Assembly: GCA_052400685.1 (NCBI GenBank)
Contig: JBQTGJ010000005.1
Origin: CAZHHH01 sp052400685
Lineage (GTDB): Bacteria > Bacteroidota > Bacteroidia > Bacteroidales > Marinilabiliaceae
DNA: 64,000 nt
Direction: 5' to 3' (one strand)
Both the position numbers and the translations under genes were made by a program. The first letter of the stretch is position 1. The number at the start of each line of letters is the position of its first letter. Below, in pieces: positions 53,122 to 63,026 of this stretch. Under the pieces are notes generated by a model. It saw only the letters and a program-made list of their open reading frames with translations, was not told where the DNA came from and did no database searches.

Positions 53122-54720
53122 TTATTTCCATTTAAACGAAGTAACCAAAGCAGCATGGTCGGAAGGGAAACCCAAAGGATGCTCTTCCACAATCCAGGCC
53201 GACGATGGCACAATAGAACTTCCCTGGTAAAAAACATAATCAAGCCGGTCTTTAAAAACCGTTTTGAATAGCGGCGACCAGGTATACCCCGGATGCGAAA
53301 CCTCATTTGGAAACAACGACCGGTAAACATCAATAAAACCGGCATCTTCAAGAATTGTTGTGACCGGATATTTCAGTACCAGACCAAAATGATTTTTTTT
53401 ATTACGCTCGGTCCAGTCAAGATGAGAACCCGAATTTAATTCGCCGGCCAAAATAACCGGCACCTTTTCACTATTAGCCAGTAACGCCTGAAGCTCCCAG
53501 GTGATATATCGGACTTCAGCGCCACGGGTTTGCAGCTCACGCGATATAACGGTATCGGGGTTGGCCTGCCCCGAAAGAAGATACGCTTCCTGATTGGGTT
53601 CATAGCTTAACGACACAGGGCAAAAAATCAACTTATTGTCCTCAGGTAATTCAATCGTTACAGCACCTGCCGTATTCGAGCGGTAAATATTATAACTTTT
53701 GCCCATTGGATAACGGCTTAAAACGTCAATCCCATCGCCGCGCATGTAAAAATAAAACCCTAATAAATCAGCGATCAAAGGGCCTGACAATCCGCCCTCC
53801 TGAATGGAAACCAAATCAGCACCACTATCACGTATAATATCGGCCACTCGTACGGGGCCAACATATTTACCTTCACGTGTTCCTCCATCCCAAATATTCC
53901 ATGTCATCACCGTAATTGAATCCGCCATTACAGGCGATGTCATCGATTTATTGCCCAGGTCTTCCGCATAAACCGACTTTACCTGCAAAGGTGTCAGCAC
54001 CCGGCTCCAAACAACAAATTCATCCATTTTGCCATTCCACACATCCACAATCGGATTAACAGAAAAAGGATCGCGTCCCAAATAAATATCAGATGAAGAG
54101 ATAGCCAGGTTAAGATCTCCAACACTATAAGTGGCAACATTAAGACCATCATAAAAAAGCCGCACTTCACGATCTGCAAAATTCAAAGAAAAGCCAATTT
54201 GATGCCACGAGTCATCGCGAACTGGCTGCCTCACTGCAGTCGGCTGATAGGTGACAGAATTCACGCCGTCGGTCATTGCCCAACGCCAGGTTCCACAAGC
54301 CGTATTTTCCACAGACCAGCCCAACCAACCAAAGGTGTCGTCGCGGGTCATCTGCGAAACAATCGTATATTCGTTGGGATCATCAGGTTTCATCTTGATC
54401 CATGTTAAAACCGTCATCCCCGGATAGTCGCTCCAACGAAACTCTTCGTCACGGGTAAGAATCAATGGTTTACGGAACTTCGCCGACGCAGACAAATCCA
54501 AAGCACGCCCCTCAACGCCATCGCTGGCATAACTGACATTTTCACGTCCTCTAACCGATAGGGACAACGCGCCACTATTAGCAATCTCATTTTCGAAGCT
54601 AAACTTTATTAGAGGCGAAGTAGGAACATCCACCAGTTTGTCGATATGATAATTGCAGCTATAAAGACAGCCACAAAAAAACAGACCCAGCAGTAAATAT
54701 TTTAGAGATTTCATAGGCAC
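53122..54720 (-). CDS. LamG and endonuclease/exonuclease/phosphatase fusion lipoprotein
   Basis: A 532-residue lipoprotein (Cys22 in CLYSC). Residues about 38-250 form a concanavalin-like LamG domain (GALSLSVRGRENVSYASDGV, GMTVLTWIKMKPDD, WHQIGFSLNFADREVRLFYDG); residues about 270-530 form an endonuclease/exonuclease/phosphatase domain with TVMTWNIWDGG, DLVSIQEGG, RLDYVFYQG and SDHAALV. The usual G-D-x-N motif reads AGELNSG, with Glu in place of Asp. The LamG part likely binds a polymer or glycoconjugate and the second part cleaves phosphodiester or phosphomonoester bonds outside the cell. It lies 98 bp upstream of the sigma gene, same strand. Confidence 0.85.
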   Translation of the reverse strand: MPMKSLKYLLLGLFFCGCLYSCNYHIDKLVDVPTSPLIKFSFENEIANSGALSLSVRGRENVSYASDGVEGRALDLSASAKFRKPLILTRDEEFRWSDYPGMTVLTWIKMKPDDPNEYTIVSQMTRDDTFGWLGWSVENTACGTWRWAMTDGVNSVTYQPTAVRQPVRDDSWHQIGFSLNFADREVRLFYDGLNVATYSVGDLNLAISSSDIYLGRDPFSVNPIVDVWNGKMDEFVVWSRVLTPLQVKSVYAEDLGNKSMTSPVMADSITVMTWNIWDGGTREGKYVGPVRVADIIRDSGADLVSIQEGGLSGPLIADLLGFYFYMRGDGIDVLSRYPMGKSYNIYRSNTAGAVTIELPEDNKLIFCPVSLSYEPNQEAYLLSGQANPDTVISRELQTRGAEVRYITWELQALLANSEKVPVILAGELNSGSHLDWTERNKKNHFGLVLKYPVTTILEDAGFIDVYRSLFPNEVSHPGYTWSPLFKTVFKDRLDYVFYQGSSIVPSSAWIVEEHPLGFPSDHAALVTSFKWK

Positions 54721-54780
54721 CAGAAAAGTAATAATATCACAAACTAATAAGTCACACCAATCTGCAAGGATGATAAATAA

Positions 54781-54895
54781 AGTCTATATGAAGTTCGTCT
54801 ACAAAGTTTAACTACGACGTTACGCCTACTCTCAAAAGAGCTTCAAAGATCACACATTCTTATCGGCAACAGAAGCTTCCGGGCAGGCACTAAAT
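54781..54895. repeat. Strongly diverged family B repeat (copy B8)
   Basis: GTCTACAAAGTTTAACTACG, GACGTTACGCCTACTCTC and the closing GGGCAGGCAC follow the order of the inverted family B arm, but with many changes and no surviving perfect stem. Probably an old copy. Confidence 0.4.
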
Positions 54896-54944
54896 ATAGA
54901 ATTTTCACAACCGTGATCCAACCACTGCACCTATGAGTAACAGA

Positions 54945-57900
54945 CTAGAATCCCAGAAAATCTTTTCCGGTAAGAACAGTAATCATTGTCTGCACCGCCA
55001 GTTTCAACTGCTTTGACAAAGCCTCAAATTTAGGATCCCCCGACTTAAATGCCGTCTCGGCATCGATGGTCAGATGATATAAATCCAGTGCCTCCATGGT
55101 ACCAACAATACCCTTTAAGGAGTGCAGCACACGTGCAATTGTCTCTTTATCGTTGGCATTGGTAAGCTCAGCAAGATAATTATCGAAGTAGCGGTAATCA
55201 TGGCAAAAACCTTTTAAAAGCCTTTTATACAAATCGACACGTCCGCCCATGCGTCGAATGCCAGCCTGCACATCAAGACCTTCAATGTCCGGGAAATCAA
55301 CATGCGAAACCTCGCTTTCAGATATACGCACCGCTGTCTTCTCTTCATATTCGCCAAACAGCAGACGATAAATCACCCCAAACAACTCTTCCGGATCGAT
55401 GGGTTTACCTACCATAGCCAGCATTCCGGCCTGCAGGCACAAAGCTTCCACATCGCCAAAAGCTTCAGCTGTCATGGCTGCCACAGGCACCTTCTCCCAC
55501 CCTTTTACAAGCTTTAGTGCTTTTGTTGTGGCGTAACCGTCCATTCCCGGCATATTAATGTCCATCAATATCACATCGTATGGACAAACACCATCAGACA
55601 GCTCTGCTTTTTCAATGGTTTCGGCACCACTGGCTGAAACATCCGTGACTATATTGGCCATATCAAGCAATTCAACCGCCAGACTACGATTGCTGGCTGT
55701 ATCATCCACCACAAGCACCTTAATTTCGGGTTTAAGTTTTAAAAGTTCCCGGTAACTAACTTTTCCCGGCAATGCGCTGTCATCAATAACTTCTCCTCCC
55801 AGCACATCCATCAAACAATCGAAAATAAGGGAATAATTGGCCGGTTTATTTAAAAAGACAGGCCGCTGATTGTCTTTATTAAGCTGTTCTCTCAAATTGG
55901 CCTCATCAAAAGGCGTGGTCAACATCACCAGATGTTCAAAGGCGCCTGACGCATTCAATTCAGCCACCATTTCATCCACTGGTTTTCGAAAAATATTTTT
56001 ATCCACGAACAAAATCCCAAAAGGCTCTGTCCCGGAAACTCTCTCCATCTCTTTTTTCAGCGCTTTATAAGAAGTAACGCGATGAACCGTAAATCCAAAA
56101 TCCTTGAGCATGTGATGCAGGCTTTTGGCCGCCGACGCATTGGCATCAGCCACCAGAACCAACTCTCCTGTACCTTCAAAGGCATCTCGCATCTGCACCT
56201 TTTTCTGTACCTGCTGCTTACCCATTTGTGCCGTAAAGAAGAAAGACGAGCCTGAGCCATATTCACTTTCAACCCATATTTCGCCACCCATCAAACTCGT
56301 CAGTCGTTTACAGATAGCCAGACCCAATCCGGTTCCTCCATAACGACGCGTGATGGATACATCGGCCTGGGTAAAAGCCTTAAACAAATTAATGCGTTGT
56401 TCTTCCTTCAGACCAATACCGGTGTCGCGTATCGAAAACAACAATTCAACGTTATCCTCACGTTCCGATTTCACTCGTACCTTAACAACCACCTCTCCCT
56501 TATCGGTAAATTTAATGGCATTATTAACCAGATTGACCAACACCTGTTCCAAACGCAAAGCATCGCCCACCAAACTCAATGGCACATTGGCCGAATAATC
56601 GAAAACCAGATTCAAGCCCTTTTCATTGGCTCTAAACAACACAATATCGGCGAGATTTTGCATCACCGACTCCAGGTCGAAGTCTATAATCTCAAGTTCC
56701 AACCGCCCGGCTTCAATTTTCGAGAAATCCAGAATATCATTAATAATACCCAGCAAAGAGCGAGAGGAGGACTGAATACGCTTAAGATAATCAGCATGCT
56801 CAGGAACATTGATCTTCTCCATACCCAAATGCGTCCAGCCGATAATAGCGTTAAGGGGAGTCCGAATTTCGTGACTCATACGGGCCAGAAAATCACTCTT
56901 AGCACGAGTGGCAGCCTCGGCAGCATCCTTCGCTTTTTGTAATTCAACGGCACCTTCGTTACGGGCAATAACAATTCCAAGTGTTACCGAGAAGGCATTA
57001 AACAAAGTACGATGTGTCTCATTCCATCCCGATGGACGAACCGATTGACCGAAGCCGATAAAACCCCACAAACGTTTGTGGACAAACACGGGAACCATCA
57101 TTACCGACGCCAGTTTCATCTGCAAAAGGAACTTTTCCTCACCGGGCTCAGCATGTTTCTGCAACAGCGTGACGTCTTTGTGATCGTTAAAACGGTAGAA
57201 CCATGCCGGCGACAAAGCCTCATAGGTCAGGTCGCTCATTTCTTCGCGTGTCACGGGTTCCAGTCTGGAACGATCCCACTCCACAAAATGATTTACCACC
57301 ATTTTGCCGGTAACAGGCGATAAAGCCTGTACAAAAGCAAACGCCCTGTCCACGCCGGCACCTTCGCCCATTATTCGAAGCGCACGCAATACGGCCTCCT
57401 TCTGATTTGGCGACACTATAAGTTCTTTAACAGCTTCCGACACCCCCTCCAGCAACCGGTCACGAATCATTAACTCACTCATGGCCTCTTTTTGGGCCGT
57501 AATATCAATAATTACACCTTGCAAAGTAACGCGTGTGGAATCGGCCTCATAAACCGGCATACCCTTTTCGTAAACCCACTTACGATGGCCGTACAAATCC
57601 TGAATACGGTATTCTATTTCATATGGTCGCTGACGCAATACCGCCTTGCCAATCACCTCTTTCAATTTGGGCAAATCGTCGCTCTCAACGAACGGCAAAA
57701 TGGATTGACCCTCCTGTATAAATGCGTCAATACCCAAACCAATTAATTTTTCTACACCACCACTAACAAACAGCATGGTACGACGGGCATCGTTCATACA
57801 ATTATAAACCACGCCCGGAACATTGGTGACGATGTTACGATAATTTTCACGACTCTTTTCAAAATCGGATAACATCTTACGCATCAACGTAATGTCGGTA

Positions 57901-59225
57901 GAAACACATCCCATTGCCACCACATCGCCTTCGGCATTATGAATCGGAAATTTATTTGAAAGAAAAGTGCGACGCCCCGATACCGAAGGATAAAACTCTT
58001 CAACCTGCACCGGTTCACGCTTAATTAATACATCACGATCGTTCTGTTCATTGACAGTCGCATATTCTGACGGAAGGAAATCGGCATCTCTTTTACCTAT
58101 AATCCGATGGGCTTCTAAACCTAAGATCTCTTCCATCGGTTGATTTATCAAGGTATAGCGCCCCTCCAAATCCTTTACGTAAATAATTGAAGCACTATTA
58201 TTTATAATATCATTGAGCAATTTACGATTTTCACGCAAAAGCAAATCCTTGGCAGCCTGCGACTCTTCATCCTTTCGCACTCTGCGCATATACACATAAG
58301 CCAGTGAGACTCCCATTACAAGGGCTAAAAACATAATGATCCCCAAAACATAAAGGCTAAATAAAGCCCACCGCTCCAGCGCCATGTTTTGATGGCGGTT
58401 TGCCAGTTCGCCCGACTGCTGAATGCTGATGGCACTCTGCTCCATCATCATCTGGGCATTCCCCAGTTCCGAGAGCGCGTTCACCAGCTCAATCATAACA
58501 TCATGGTAACTGTTTAAGTCCCGCTTAAGCGACCGCAATACCTCTCCCTGTTTCGAATCCGGATTAACAAGATCGTCGGGTGGCAACAACAGACCTATCC
58601 GCGAAAAAATAAGATCCACTGTATCGGGATTAACTTGCTCCACCGGAAAGTTCCACATACGTTGCTCAGCCTCTTTCAACATCCACAACTGGTACAGCAA
58701 ATCATTTCTGGCATCCGTTTCAGAGGCCCTTTTACCATTCACCAGTAAGGGCTTAGGCAGAGGATGACGTGCGTTAAAAAAGATGCGTTTAAAAAGCAAA
58801 TTCATCTTATCCTGCGACAAATCCTTCTGCTTTTTTAAGTCGATAAATAGAACCCAATAACGATTAAATTCAGACATCCACCCCCCGACATTGGATAACT
58901 CATGCCTACTTTTGGAAAACAATTTACTCTGCCGGGCATCAATCAGGGCACTGTTAATTTCGAATGTTAAACTATCAACCCTATCAGCGTGTCTTACATC
59001 GCTGTTAAGCGAAAAATTACGAATCTCAATACGGGCCAGATATATTTTATGTAATAAATTATCTACCCGTTCGGTGCTTTCAATCCATCTGTTCAACTGC
59101 ACCACTCCTGTAACCGTAGCACCCGCCACAATAACCAAAAGCATCAGGTTAAAAAGATAGCCTCTGAATACCTTAACACTTATAGAACCGCGATCGGATA
59201 AAAAGGATAAAAATGAGTGTTGCAT
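54945..59225 (-). CDS. Hybrid sensor histidine kinase with two PAS, GAF, two receivers and an HPt domain
   Basis: A 1426-residue multidomain kinase. Order: transmembrane helix (about 20-42), periplasmic four-helix region to about 285, second helix (about 287-312), PAS (about 330-450, NNSASIIYVKDLEGRYTLIN), PAS (about 460-580, with RKWVYEKG), GAF (about 595-760), HisKA with FLARMSHEIRTPLNAIIGW, HATPase with NLVNNAIKFTD and GGTGLGLAICKRL, first receiver (LVLVADANAS, acidic pair broken), second receiver (VLVVDDTASNR; acceptor in VILMDINMPG) and a C-terminal HPt with HSLKG. It suggests an internal phosphorelay passing on to an unidentified regulator. Output gene not present next to it. Confidence 0.92.
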   Translation of the reverse strand: MQHSFLSFLSDRGSISVKVFRGYLFNLMLLVIVAGATVTGVVQLNRWIESTERVDNLLHKIYLARIEIRNFSLNSDVRHADRVDSLTFEINSALIDARQSKLFSKSRHELSNVGGWMSEFNRYWVLFIDLKKQKDLSQDKMNLLFKRIFFNARHPLPKPLLVNGKRASETDARNDLLYQLWMLKEAEQRMWNFPVEQVNPDTVDLIFSRIGLLLPPDDLVNPDSKQGEVLRSLKRDLNSYHDVMIELVNALSELGNAQMMMEQSAISIQQSGELANRHQNMALERWALFSLYVLGIIMFLALVMGVSLAYVYMRRVRKDEESQAAKDLLLRENRKLLNDIINNSASIIYVKDLEGRYTLINQPMEEILGLEAHRIIGKRDADFLPSEYATVNEQNDRDVLIKREPVQVEEFYPSVSGRRTFLSNKFPIHNAEGDVVAMGCVSTDITLMRKMLSDFEKSRENYRNIVTNVPGVVYNCMNDARRTMLFVSGGVEKLIGLGIDAFIQEGQSILPFVESDDLPKLKEVIGKAVLRQRPYEIEYRIQDLYGHRKWVYEKGMPVYEADSTRVTLQGVIIDITAQKEAMSELMIRDRLLEGVSEAVKELIVSPNQKEAVLRALRIMGEGAGVDRAFAFVQALSPVTGKMVVNHFVEWDRSRLEPVTREEMSDLTYEALSPAWFYRFNDHKDVTLLQKHAEPGEEKFLLQMKLASVMMVPVFVHKRLWGFIGFGQSVRPSGWNETHRTLFNAFSVTLGIVIARNEGAVELQKAKDAAEAATRAKSDFLARMSHEIRTPLNAIIGWTHLGMEKINVPEHADYLKRIQSSSRSLLGIINDILDFSKIEAGRLELEIIDFDLESVMQNLADIVLFRANEKGLNLVFDYSANVPLSLVGDALRLEQVLVNLVNNAIKFTDKGEVVVKVRVKSEREDNVELLFSIRDTGIGLKEEQRINLFKAFTQADVSITRRYGGTGLGLAICKRLTSLMGGEIWVESEYGSGSSFFFTAQMGKQQVQKKVQMRDAFEGTGELVLVADANASAAKSLHHMLKDFGFTVHRVTSYKALKKEMERVSGTEPFGILFVDKNIFRKPVDEMVAELNASGAFEHLVMLTTPFDEANLREQLNKDNQRPVFLNKPANYSLIFDCLMDVLGGEVIDDSALPGKVSYRELLKLKPEIKVLVVDDTASNRSLAVELLDMANIVTDVSASGAETIEKAELSDGVCPYDVILMDINMPGMDGYATTKALKLVKGWEKVPVAAMTAEAFGDVEALCLQAGMLAMVGKPIDPEELFGVIYRLLFGEYEEKTAVRISESEVSHVDFPDIEGLDVQAGIRRMGGRVDLYKRLLKGFCHDYRYFDNYLAELTNANDKETIARVLHSLKGIVGTMEALDLYHLTIDAETAFKSGDPKFEALSKQLKLAVQTMITVLTGKDFLGF

Positions 59226-59647
59226 GAAAATTCTATGTAACCTAGTTTAAAGTACAAACATCGGAAAAAAATAAGAAAGTGTTAAAACGAAAGCTCCCTA
59301 ATTGTAAAAAAAGGCACGCCACATCGCAAAAAACGCCCTCAAAACAGTTTATAATTACACTATGTCTATAAAAACCTATTCTATGTTATGCTCGCCCGCA
59401 AAATGTTCATTTACACCGGTAAACTCATATTTGTCGGGCAACAAAAAAATCAATACATCCATATTACGATAATTTTCACAAAAAGCTTCAAAAAAAACGC
59501 TTTTATATTCAAACTATCTAATAACATGATTGCAAAATATTTAAGCCAAAAACACGCCAACAACAGAAAACATTTGACATTGTGCAGCAGCGCTAAAATT
59601 ACAGGAAAAAGATTAAATTAGCTGAATTTAAAGCCAGTTAATAAATC
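59226..59647. other. Divergent intergenic region, nothing recognised
   Basis: About 420 AT-rich bases between the divergent hybrid kinase and the glycosidase gene. It must hold both promoters, but no full TTG/TAnnTTTG pair was found. A 77-codon frame at 59388-59621 has no sensible composition. Confidence 0.5.
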
Positions 59648-61147
59648 ATGAAAAACAGAACCCGCCTACTACTCATATCTTATTTGTTAATAACAGCCGT
59701 TATGAACGGACAGTCACCAACAAAACCCGAAGAAGAATTCAGAGGGGTTTGGGTGGCCACCGTAACCAATATTGACTGGCCCTCGGCCAGAGGTCTTCCG
59801 GTTAAGGCCTTAAAAAAAGAGGCTCTTGTCATACTTGATCTTCAAAAAGAGCTGGGCATAAATACCGTTATTCTGCAAGTACGACCGTCAGGTGATGCCA
59901 TGTACCCATCCCAACTGGAGCCCTGGTCACGCTATTTGAGTGGCGAACAGGGCCAGTCACCGGGTCCCCATTTCGACCCTCTTCAGTTTTGGCTCAGCGA
60001 AGCCCATAAACGTGGGATGGAACTACACGCATGGATAAATCCATTCAGGGCTGCGCTCAACCTCACCGATTCATTGTGTGCCACCCATCCGGCCGTGTTG
60101 AATCCCGACTGGGTTGTTCCTTACGGCCCCAGGCTAAACTACAATCCAGGACTGGCTGAAGTGCAAAATTTTACACTCAGCGTAATTAAAGACCTACTCA
60201 TACGCTACGATATAGATGGCCTTCACATGGACGACTATTTTTATCCCTACCCCATTAGGGGTGAAGTATTCAACGACTCAGCAGCTTATCTTAAAAGCCT
60301 TGATTTTGACGATCCCATGAGCATTCATGACTGGCGACGCGATAACATCAATCGTTTTATCGCTGCGACAGCCGAGCTGATCAAAGAAGTCAACCCACGG
60401 GTAAAATTTGGCATCAGTCCATTTGGGGTATGGCGAAACCAAAAGGACGACCCGCGTGGCAGCGACACCCATGCCGGCGTTACCTGCTACGATGACTTAT
60501 ATGCCGACGTTTTGAAATGGACCCGCGAAGGCTGGATTGATTATGTCATACCTCAGGTGTACTGGTCAACACGTGATGATATTGTGAACTACAACAAACT
60601 GGTGCAATGGTGGAACAACAATGCCAATAACCGACATGTATATATAGGACACAGCATTTACAAAATAAATAACTCGCAACCCAATTGGGACAATCCTTTG
60701 GAAATAGGCGAGCAAATAAATGTGTCGCGTCGACTTCCAAATATAAAAGGAAATGCCTTTTACAGCCACAAACATTTTATGCGCGATAACAACAGCCTCA
60801 ACGAGAATCTGAAAAATATCTACTTCAAAACACAGGCTATCCCGCCTGCCATGCCGTGGAAAACACCGTCAGGGCCACCGCAGGCCGCCGGTAACTTAAA
60901 ATACCGCAGAGGCATTTTGTCGTGGGATGCTGTCGCGCCCGAAAACAGCCAACTGAAATACCGATATCTGGTATGGCTCATGCCGGCAGATGGCTCAACG
61001 CCCATCTGGGCAATTACTAACAATAATTTTTTCAACACACGACAAATCACAGCCAAAAGCCGTCAAAAATATGAAGTGAAAATCATGACGCTGGATCCGT
61101 GGAACAACGCCAGCACATGGAGCGAAAATCAAAAAATAAAATATTGA
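59648..61147 (+). CDS. GHL10-type (family 10-like) glycoside hydrolase
   Basis: A 499-residue exported protein with signal peptide (residues 1-21, ending MNGQ). The catalytic GHL10 (PF02638) TIM-barrel domain begins EEFRGVWVATVTNIDWPSAR and includes INTVILQVRPSGDAMYPSQL, GMELHAWINPFRA, DIDGLHMDDYFYPYP and FGISPFGVWRNQ; the acidic DD and E residues are in place. A fibronectin-like C-terminal domain (about 400-499) follows. Such enzymes in Bacteroidota and E. coli (YddW) are thought to act on glycans including peptidoglycan; the substrate is not known here. Confidence 0.9.
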   Translation: MKNRTRLLLISYLLITAVMNGQSPTKPEEEFRGVWVATVTNIDWPSARGLPVKALKKEALVILDLQKELGINTVILQVRPSGDAMYPSQLEPWSRYLSGEQGQSPGPHFDPLQFWLSEAHKRGMELHAWINPFRAALNLTDSLCATHPAVLNPDWVVPYGPRLNYNPGLAEVQNFTLSVIKDLLIRYDIDGLHMDDYFYPYPIRGEVFNDSAAYLKSLDFDDPMSIHDWRRDNINRFIAATAELIKEVNPRVKFGISPFGVWRNQKDDPRGSDTHAGVTCYDDLYADVLKWTREGWIDYVIPQVYWSTRDDIVNYNKLVQWWNNNANNRHVYIGHSIYKINNSQPNWDNPLEIGEQINVSRRLPNIKGNAFYSHKHFMRDNNSLNENLKNIYFKTQAIPPAMPWKTPSGPPQAAGNLKYRRGILSWDAVAPENSQLKYRYLVWLMPADGSTPIWAITNNNFFNTRQITAKSRQKYEVKIMTLDPWNNASTWSENQKIKY

Positions 61148-61211
61148 ACTTTTGGCAGTCCCAAAATGTTTACCATCATCAGAAAATTACCAATCATTAA
61201 ATCAAACAGTC

Positions 61212-61883
61212 ATGGCAAATGCCGCACGTCGTCGCAAGGAAGTCTTTCCTGTTAAAATAATGTCAAACACCGAAATCGCAACCGGAGTATTTCTCCTGGC
61301 AATGGAAAAACAATTTGATTTTAAAGCCGGACAAGTGCTTGCTGCAACCATAAATCCCGATGACGACCTTCGTCTCTATAGTATTGCATCGGGAACCGAC
61401 GAAAACACACTTCAAATCTTATTTGATGTCAACCCGCAAGGTCAGCTGACTCCCCCTCTGTCGAAAATGAGAACCGGCGAGACACTATACATCTCGCAAC
61501 CGTTTGGACGCTTTACCGACTCGCCCGACGATGCCTGGTGGATCGCAACAGGAACAGGCATCGCGCCATTTGTATCAATGATTAAATCGGGCGAAGCCAA
61601 AAAACAGAAGCTACTGCAAGGCGCCAGATATCTGACTCAGTTTTATTTCGCCGATCTGTTTAAGGAAAAAATGGGCAATCGTTATCTGCGTTTCTGCACC
61701 GGCGAATCGGCCCCCGACGTTATTCATGGCCGACTGACCAACTTCATTCGCGAAAGCAATGATATAATGCCCGACAGAAAATACTATCTTTGCGGAAATG
61801 CAAATATGGTTGTTGAAGTACGCGATATCCTCTTAGAAAAAGGTGTCCCCTTCGACCATATCATTGCCGAAATCTATTTTTAA
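61212..61883 (+). CDS. Ferredoxin--NADP reductase-like FAD oxidoreductase
   Basis: A 223-residue flavoprotein; the start at 61212 (MANAARRRKEVFPVKIM) gives the typical FNR barrel, whereas an upstream in-frame ATG at 61152 adds 20 unrelated residues. The FAD-binding motif is RLYSIASG and the NADP-binding motif is WIATGTGIAPFVSM; the CGNANMVVEVRDILLEKG segment and C-terminal IIAEIYF complete the fold. It transfers electrons between NADPH and a ferredoxin or flavodoxin. The rlmN gene follows with no spacer (stop at 61883, start at 61884), so it may supply the reducing power for the radical-SAM methylase. Confidence 0.9.
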   Translation: MANAARRRKEVFPVKIMSNTEIATGVFLLAMEKQFDFKAGQVLAATINPDDDLRLYSIASGTDENTLQILFDVNPQGQLTPPLSKMRTGETLYISQPFGRFTDSPDDAWWIATGTGIAPFVSMIKSGEAKKQKLLQGARYLTQFYFADLFKEKMGNRYLRFCTGESAPDVIHGRLTNFIRESNDIMPDRKYYLCGNANMVVEVRDILLEKGVPFDHIIAEIYF

Positions 61884-62930
61884 ATGACTGACAAAGACAT
61901 CCTTTTCGGAAAAACCTTAACAGAACTTCAGGTTATTGTAAAAGATCTGGGTCTGCCGGGGTACACGGCTGCACAGATGACCGACTGGTTATACAAAAAG
62001 AAAGCAGACCACATTGACGACATGACCAACCTTTCGAAGAAAGCGCGCACGCTGCTAAACGAGCATTTCGAAATGGGACTTACGCAGCCGTCAAAAGTAC
62101 AATCGTCGGTAGATGGCACAAAAAAATATCTGTTCCCCGCCCACCGCAATCTGTTCATCGAGGCCGCCTACATTCCCGAAGAGGATAGAAAAACCCTCTG
62201 CGTATCATCGCAGGTGGGCTGCAAAATGGGTTGTCTGTTTTGTATGACGGGCAAACAAGGGTTTCAAAGCCAGCTCACTGCCGGCGAAATAATCAATCAA
62301 ATACGCAGCATTCCCGAAACCGACGAATTAAGTAATGTGGTTTACATGGGAATGGGTGAACCCATGGACAATATTGAAGAAGTGCTGAAAAGCCTTCAAA
62401 TATTAACGTCGGAATGGGGTTTTGCCTGGAGCCCCCGACGCATTAATGTTTCAACAATAGGAGTTATACCTGCCATGCGCCGTTTCATCGAAGAGAGCGA
62501 AGCGCACCTGGCAATAAGTATGCACTCGCCGTTCGATGAGGAACGGAAAAAATTAATGCCCATACAGCAGGTTTACGCCATCGAACAAGTAATAGAAGCC
62601 ATTCGTGCCTACGACTTTGGACGTCAGCGCCGCATTTCGTTCGAATACATCATGTTTGAAGGTATTAACGATACCGCCGCACACGTCAAAGGCATCACCA
62701 AACTGTTAAACGGAATACGTTGCCGGGTCAACCTCATCAAATTTCATCCCATTCCCGACTCTCCGCTTCAGGGCACTTCCCACAAACAAATGCAATGGTT
62801 TGCCGACCAATTAAGCAACAAAGGCATTACCACCACTATCCGGCGGTCACGCGGCGAAGACATCTATGCCGCCTGCGGTTTGCTTTCGACCAAAGAGCTG
62901 GTCAAAAAAGATGAAGAAAAAGATTATTAA
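61884..62930 (+). CDS. rlmN: 23S rRNA (adenine(2503)-C(2))-methyltransferase RlmN
   Basis: A 348-residue radical-SAM methyltransferase that methylates A2503 of 23S rRNA (and A37 of some tRNAs). It has the cluster motif CKMGCLFC (Cys-x3-Cys-x2-Cys), the SAM-binding VVYMGMGEPMDN, the family-typical SPRRINVSTIGVIP, LAISMHSP and RISFEYIMFEG, plus the C-terminal catalytic Cys in IYAACGLLS. It starts immediately after the reductase stop codon, indicating translational coupling. A rho-independent terminator lies 46 bp downstream. Confidence 0.96.
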   Translation: MTDKDILFGKTLTELQVIVKDLGLPGYTAAQMTDWLYKKKADHIDDMTNLSKKARTLLNEHFEMGLTQPSKVQSSVDGTKKYLFPAHRNLFIEAAYIPEEDRKTLCVSSQVGCKMGCLFCMTGKQGFQSQLTAGEIINQIRSIPETDELSNVVYMGMGEPMDNIEEVLKSLQILTSEWGFAWSPRRINVSTIGVIPAMRRFIEESEAHLAISMHSPFDEERKKLMPIQQVYAIEQVIEAIRAYDFGRQRRISFEYIMFEGINDTAAHVKGITKLLNGIRCRVNLIKFHPIPDSPLQGTSHKQMQWFADQLSNKGITTTIRRSRGEDIYAACGLLSTKELVKKDEEKDY

Positions 62931-62975
62931 TCAGAACATCCATATCAGCACTACTCATTCTGCTGTGAAATAGGT

Positions 62976-63009
62976 GGGTGACCGGAACAAAAAAATATCC
63001 CGGTCACCT
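62976..63009. terminator. Bidirectional hairpin between rlmN and GH97
   Basis: GGTGACCGG (62977-62985) and CCGGTCACC (63000-63008) make a 9-bp GC-rich stem with an A-rich loop. It lies between convergent genes and is short of a long T-tract on either side, but is the only candidate to end both transcripts. Confidence 0.6.
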
Positions 63010-63026
63010 CACTCATATCTAAAAGG

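Noticed and set aside
59388..59621. 77-codon plus-strand frame upstream of the GHL10 gene
   Set aside because: AT-rich, Lys/Ile/Phe-heavy random-looking product without any pattern; best seen as noncoding.
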